From the NCBI GenBank assembly GCA_020850415.1, contig JADZER010000022.1:1-63492 (forward strand): a stretch of 63,492 bases of DNA, in the 5' to 3' direction. The notes beneath the pieces were generated by a model, which was not told the DNA's origin, searched no databases, and worked only from the letters and a program-made list of their open reading frames with translations. The position numbers were made by a program, and so were the translations under genes. Below are positions 63,347 to 63,492 of this stretch, piece by piece (position 1 is the stretch's first letter; each line of letters begins with the position of its first letter). The stretch comes from Phycisphaerales bacterium. GTDB lineage: Bacteria; Planctomycetota; Phycisphaerae; Phycisphaerales; UBA1924.

Positions 63347-63492
63347 TCAGCCCTCGGGCTTCTCGCGCAGCGCGTGGTACTCGGTCATGGCGTCCTCGAA
63401 GACCCCGGGCCCGGGGGCGTAGCTACGCCTGCCCTCGGTGACGACGCACCCGCGCTCCTTCAGGAAGGCCAGCGCGGTCGCCACCTGCGAGA
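63347..63492 (-). CDS. partial gene cut by the right edge, winged-helix-like C terminus
   Basis: The last 47 codons of a leftward frame, ending TGA at 63347-63349. The visible end reads SQVATALAFLKERGCVVTEG then RRSYAPGPGVFEDAM and YHALREKPEG. The first part resembles the recognition helix and wing of a winged-helix DNA-binding domain. A hairpin follows the stop. The start lies outside the window and no function can be given. Confidence 0.5.
   Translation of the reverse strand, partial: SQVATALAFLKERGCVVTEGRRSYAPGPGVFEDAMTEYHALREKPEG

Larger units (their letters stand above)
54886..63492 (+). mobile_element. integrated element at tRNA-Pro, running off the right edge
   Basis: A tyrosine recombinase gene begins 116 nt after the tRNA, followed in the same direction by an unknown gene, DUF1580, a primase-helicase and a ParB-domain methyltransferase. 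This is typical of integrative elements or satellite prophages using a tRNA 3' end. No capsid, packaging or conjugation gene is in view. I looked for a second copy of the tRNA 3' end (TTCAAATCCTCTCACCCC) to the right and found none, so attR lies outside. Left boundary is approximate. Confidence 0.8.

Overview
The window is a very GC-rich bacterial chromosome segment, most likely from a Phycisphaerales-type planctomycete. Three secreted proteins end in dockerin repeats with a terminal Gly-Cys (the 'GC-type dockerin' of that group). There are also planctomycete-style prepilin proteins, a sulfatase, an NxxGxxAF-repeat protein, the menaquinone-pathway enzyme MqnE and, in the right-hand island, a DUF1580 protein. 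This assignment is inference from gene content, since no rRNA is present.

Layout. 1-9.2 kb: rlmN, asnS, a SIR2-like protein of foreign look, an NxxGxxAF-repeat protein, a DEAD-box helicase, a DUF4240 protein and an aldo/keto reductase. 9.2-16.8 kb: FAD oxidoreductase, LamG-like dockerin protein, pilin-like protein, lipoprotein sulfatase, glyA, hypothetical. 16.8-22.1 kb: a tightly packed leftward envelope operon (LpoB, a second LpoB-like lipoprotein, a COG3014-like lipoprotein, YcfL/DUF1425, and a CsgG/LpoB-like protein). 22.3-31.5 kb: second dockerin protein, a coupled pair of M14 peptidases (the first lacks its zinc ligands), an acyltransferase, a GIY-YIG-like protein and mqnE. 31.6-37.7 kb: a leftward sugar-metabolism operon (PfkB kinase, class I aldolase, Gfo/Idh/MocA oxidoreductase), a sulfotransferase fused to membrane helices, and a stand-alone LigD-type phosphoesterase. 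37.8-43.9 kb: TPR lipoprotein, an ArsR-methyltransferase regulator with a visible promoter and operator next to ahcY, and a large membrane protein. 43.9-54.6 kb: FG-GAP dockerin protein, MCE protein, scpA, HNH nuclease, TSCPD protein, an unusually long secA behind a small upstream ORF, and a pilin-like protein.

From about 54.9 kb to the right edge lies an integrated mobile element inserted at tRNA-Pro(CGG). It carries a tyrosine recombinase, an unknown 477-residue protein, a DUF1580 DNA-binding-type protein, a primase-helicase, a ParB-domain DNA methyltransferase and an uncharacterised convergent gene. It also has phased short repeats, odd-centred palindromes and a hairpin against a start codon, which look like its control and replication sites. 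Its right attachment site is outside the window.

Whole-window signals. (1) The palindrome ACGT is almost absent: by eye I found none in the host part and two in the island, and genes swap to an NAT codon whenever the next codon begins GT. (2) Several families of short-word inverted-repeat elements occur, two of them inserted in frame in mqnE and one in the DEAD-box gene. (3) At least eight genes without a Shine-Dalgarno have a TANNNT hexamer ending 5-8 nt before the start codon, suggesting leaderless transcripts.
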